A stretch of 64,000 nt of DNA. Origin: Rhabditoides inermis (Eukaryota > Nematoda > Chromadorea > Rhabditida > Rhabditidae). The notes under the pieces were generated by a model, which was not told where the DNA came from, made no database searches, and worked only from the letters and a program-made list of their open reading frames with translations. Within the stretch, counting starts at the first letter, position 1; each line of letters starts with the position of its first letter. The position numbers and the translations under genes are program-made. Of this stretch, positions 63,882 to 64,000 are shown in pieces. The stretch lies in assembly GCA_963966185.1 (NCBI GenBank), contig CAWZYM010000455.1, positions 1-64,000 on the forward strand. Reading direction: 5' to 3'.

Positions 63882-64000
63882 TTAAATGAACTTAAGTCCA
63901 CGCACAACATCTGAGATCGGTTCCACCCTCTGTTCGCGAGCCAGTTTCAGGCACTCCAGTTGGAGCTTGAAGCGTAGCAGCTTGTTGGTCACTTCATCTG
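63882..64000 (-). CDS. C-terminal end of an unrecognised gene (runs off the window)
   Basis: An open minus-strand frame from the window edge to TAA 63882 encodes a helical, Leu/Lys-rich end (EVTNKLLRFKLQLECLKLAR, then ISDVVRGLKFI). It lies head-to-tail upstream of the 199-residue gene. Family not recognised. Confidence 0.5.
   Translation of the reverse strand, partial: DEVTNKLLRFKLQLECLKLAREQRVEPISDVVRGLKFI

Overview
This is a eukaryotic, animal-type window. Genes are split into many small exons with GT-AG and occasional GC-AG introns, several introns are only 44-49 nt long, there are no bacterial-style operons, and the intergenic DNA is full of microsatellites and transposable elements. Very short introns, TTTCAG-like acceptors, frequent TACTGTA strings, a CR1/Jockey-type element whose ORF1 resembles nematode ones, and a fragment of phlebovirus-G2-like envelope (familiar in nematode retroelements) suggest a nematode or another ecdysozoan. 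That placement is an inference, not proven.

Layout. 1-5.4 kb: the 3' end of an unrecognised + gene, a TA-flanked MITE, weak exon fragments, and the last five exons of another + gene. 5.58-14.19 kb (-): a complete 30-exon M1 zinc aminopeptidase (about 1001 aa). 16.46-22.04 kb (+): a small arginine/serine-rich protein whose last intron holds a CR1/Jockey-like retrotransposon. 24.2-25.1 kb (+): a small secreted Ig-like protein. 25.7-36.4 kb (+): a complete 28-exon KDM1B/LSD2 histone demethylase (about 858 aa). One of its introns holds an antisense gene for a secreted, highly charged KAKE-repeat protein; another holds a whole six-exon, same-strand apyrase gene. 37-40.5 kb (+): an unrecognised single-pass membrane protein. 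41-41.7 kb: a 49-residue secreted peptide gene. 42.8-44.8 kb: a satellite with an 8-bp period. 45-47 kb: a foldback element, a decayed envelope fragment and a short membrane-protein 3' end. 47.07-53.21 kb (-): a complete 22-exon CUB-type receptor (about 783 aa). 54.2-58.6 kb (-): a Penelope-like element with N-terminal GIY-YIG (Naiad type) between two identical 396-bp pseudo-LTRs. 58.7-59.4 kb (-): a broken paralogue of the CUB gene. 60.9-62.4 kb (-): an intact nine-exon PIF/Harbinger (HARBI1-like) transposase gene. 62.5-64 kb (-): two unrecognised genes, the first with an intron filled by a 32-bp minisatellite.

How it fits together. The host genes look functionally unrelated: a surface peptidase, a chromatin demethylase, a nucleotidase and extracellular or membrane proteins. 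I see no operon-like or defence-like system. What stands out is mobile and repeat DNA: a probably recent Naiad insertion with a hammerhead-like core, TTAA-flanked elements carrying tRNA-like Pol III boxes, two foldback elements sharing termini, a TA-flanked MITE family, and introns made largely of GA/CT repeats. The exon models were built by hand from splice signals and reading phase. For the M1, KDM1B, apyrase, Ig-like, CUB, Harbinger and RS-protein genes the reading frame closes exactly from start to stop.
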